Shown here piece after piece: positions 63,330 through 64,000 of a DNA stretch of 64,000 nt (positions within the stretch are counted from its first letter, which is position 1; the number at the start of each line of letters is the position of its first letter). Origin of the DNA: Gammaproteobacteria bacterium BRH_c0 (GTDB lineage Bacteria; Pseudomonadota; Gammaproteobacteria; Pseudomonadales; Porticoccaceae); the NCBI GenBank assembly GCA_000961645.1, contig LADM01000024.1, positions 26,559 through 90,558 of the forward strand, written 5' to 3'. A program made the position numbers and the translations under genes. The notes below the pieces were generated by a model that worked only from the letters and a program-made list of their open reading frames with translations, did not search any database and was not told where the DNA came from.

Positions 63330-64000
63330 GTGAAATACACCCTGCGCCAACTGGAAGTATTCCTCGCCACCGCCCACACCGAGAACATCAGCCGCGCGGC
63401 AGAAAAGCTCGCCATGTCACAGTCCGCCGCCAGCAGCGCCCTCAAGGATCTGGAGCATCAGTTTGATATCCAGCTGTTTGACCGGGTTGGCAAAACCCTG
63501 CAGCTGAATGAACTGGGCCGCCTGCTGCAACCCCGCGCCGAGGAACTGCTGGAGCGCGCCCGCGAGCTTGAAGTGGCCCTCGGCAAGCATATCCAGAGCG
63601 GTCCCCTCAAGGTGGGCGCCACCCTCACCATCGGCAATTACCTTGCCGTGGCGTTGATGGCGCGCTATATGGCCGAGGAGCCGGAAGCGCCGGTATCACT
63701 GGAAGTGGGCAACACCGCCACCATCGCTGACAAGGTGCGCCATTTCGAACTGGATATCGGACTGATTGAAGGGGAAATCCAGCACCCGGAGCTGGAAGTG
63801 ACGCGCTGGCGGGGGGACGAACTGGTGGCCTTCTGCGCACCCGATCACCCCTATGCAAAACGCGGCACACTCAGCGACGACGATCTGCTGGCCGCCACCT
63901 GGATTGTGCGGGAGCAAGGTTCAGGCACACGCCAGACCTTCGACCGCGCCATGCACGGCCTGCTGCCGGACCTGAAGATTCTGCTGGAACTGCAACACAC
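63330..64000 (+). CDS. finR: LysR-family regulator, FinR-like (C-terminus cut by window edge)
   Basis: The frame is open from GTG 63330 (GGAGGA 9 nt upstream) to the right edge, giving about 223 of roughly 300 residues. The winged helix-turn-helix is clear (MKYTLRQLEVFLATA, ISRAAEKLAMSQSAASSALK), followed by the start of the effector-binding domain (LKVGATLTIGNYL, DIGLIEGEI). The divergent position next to fpr matches FinR of Pseudomonas, which activates fpr under superoxide and sulfur-related stress. The gene name rests on this context. Confidence 0.85.
   Translation, partial: MKYTLRQLEVFLATAHTENISRAAEKLAMSQSAASSALKDLEHQFDIQLFDRVGKTLQLNELGRLLQPRAEELLERARELEVALGKHIQSGPLKVGATLTIGNYLAVALMARYMAEEPEAPVSLEVGNTATIADKVRHFELDIGLIEGEIQHPELEVTRWRGDELVAFCAPDHPYAKRGTLSDDDLLAATWIVREQGSGTRQTFDRAMHGLLPDLKILLELQH

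Overview
The window reads as a chromosome segment of a marine-type gammaproteobacterium, probably near the Cellvibrionales/Pseudomonadales. This placement is inferred from gene order and not from a marker gene. The right half keeps blocks familiar from Pseudomonas relatives: orn/rsgA, rhdA-psd, pilMNOPQ-aroK-aroB with gltB-gltD-hemE, divergent mrcA, cysQ-nudE, yrfG-hslR-hslO-pckA, and fpr next to a FinR-like LysR gene. No tRNA, rRNA, insertion sequence, prophage or CRISPR array was seen.

Left edge (1-4958, minus strand): a visibly AT-richer operon encodes a P-loop kinase-like protein, a GT28/GT1-type glycosyltransferase, a cyanophycin-synthetase-like ATP-grasp ligase with a degenerate Mur half, and a chorismate-binding enzyme cut by the window edge. 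A promoter can be proposed upstream, and a strong terminator isolates the operon from the next gene. I recognise each family but not the combination, so this is the best candidate here for an undescribed biosynthetic system.

Cell-surface region (5017-33446): a 1544-residue acidic RTX protein has two N-terminal DUF4214 units and resembles S-layer proteins of the Caulobacter RsaA kind. A long, highly structured leader precedes it. Next come a CHASE2 adenylate cyclase, a FecR-domain periplasmic protein and a TPR/beta-barrel outer-membrane protein. A polysaccharide locus follows, much like the Pseudomonas A-band (D-rhamnan) locus: gmd, rmd, wzm and wzt, a DUF4214/coiled-coil protein, glycosyltransferases with several fused catalytic domains, an MBOAT/AlgX-like O-acetylation pair, manC, another GT4 enzyme and a WbpL-like initiating transferase. 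Together these would make GDP-D-rhamnose, assemble a chain on undecaprenyl phosphate, possibly acetylate it, and export it through Wzm-Wzt. The S-layer-like protein and the exporter-linked protein share DUF4214-type sequence, which suggests a common polysaccharide ligand.

Housekeeping region (33447-64000): RNA turnover and ribosome assembly (orn, rsgA), phospholipid synthesis (psd), an HD-GYP protein that has lost metal ligands, heme and glutamate synthesis, the shikimate pathway, the type IV pilus assembly operon, PBP1A, nucleotide clean-up enzymes, redox chaperones, PEP carboxykinase, a LexA-controlled umuDC operon followed by a 7-bp tandem repeat, and fpr with its likely LysR regulator, which runs off the right edge.
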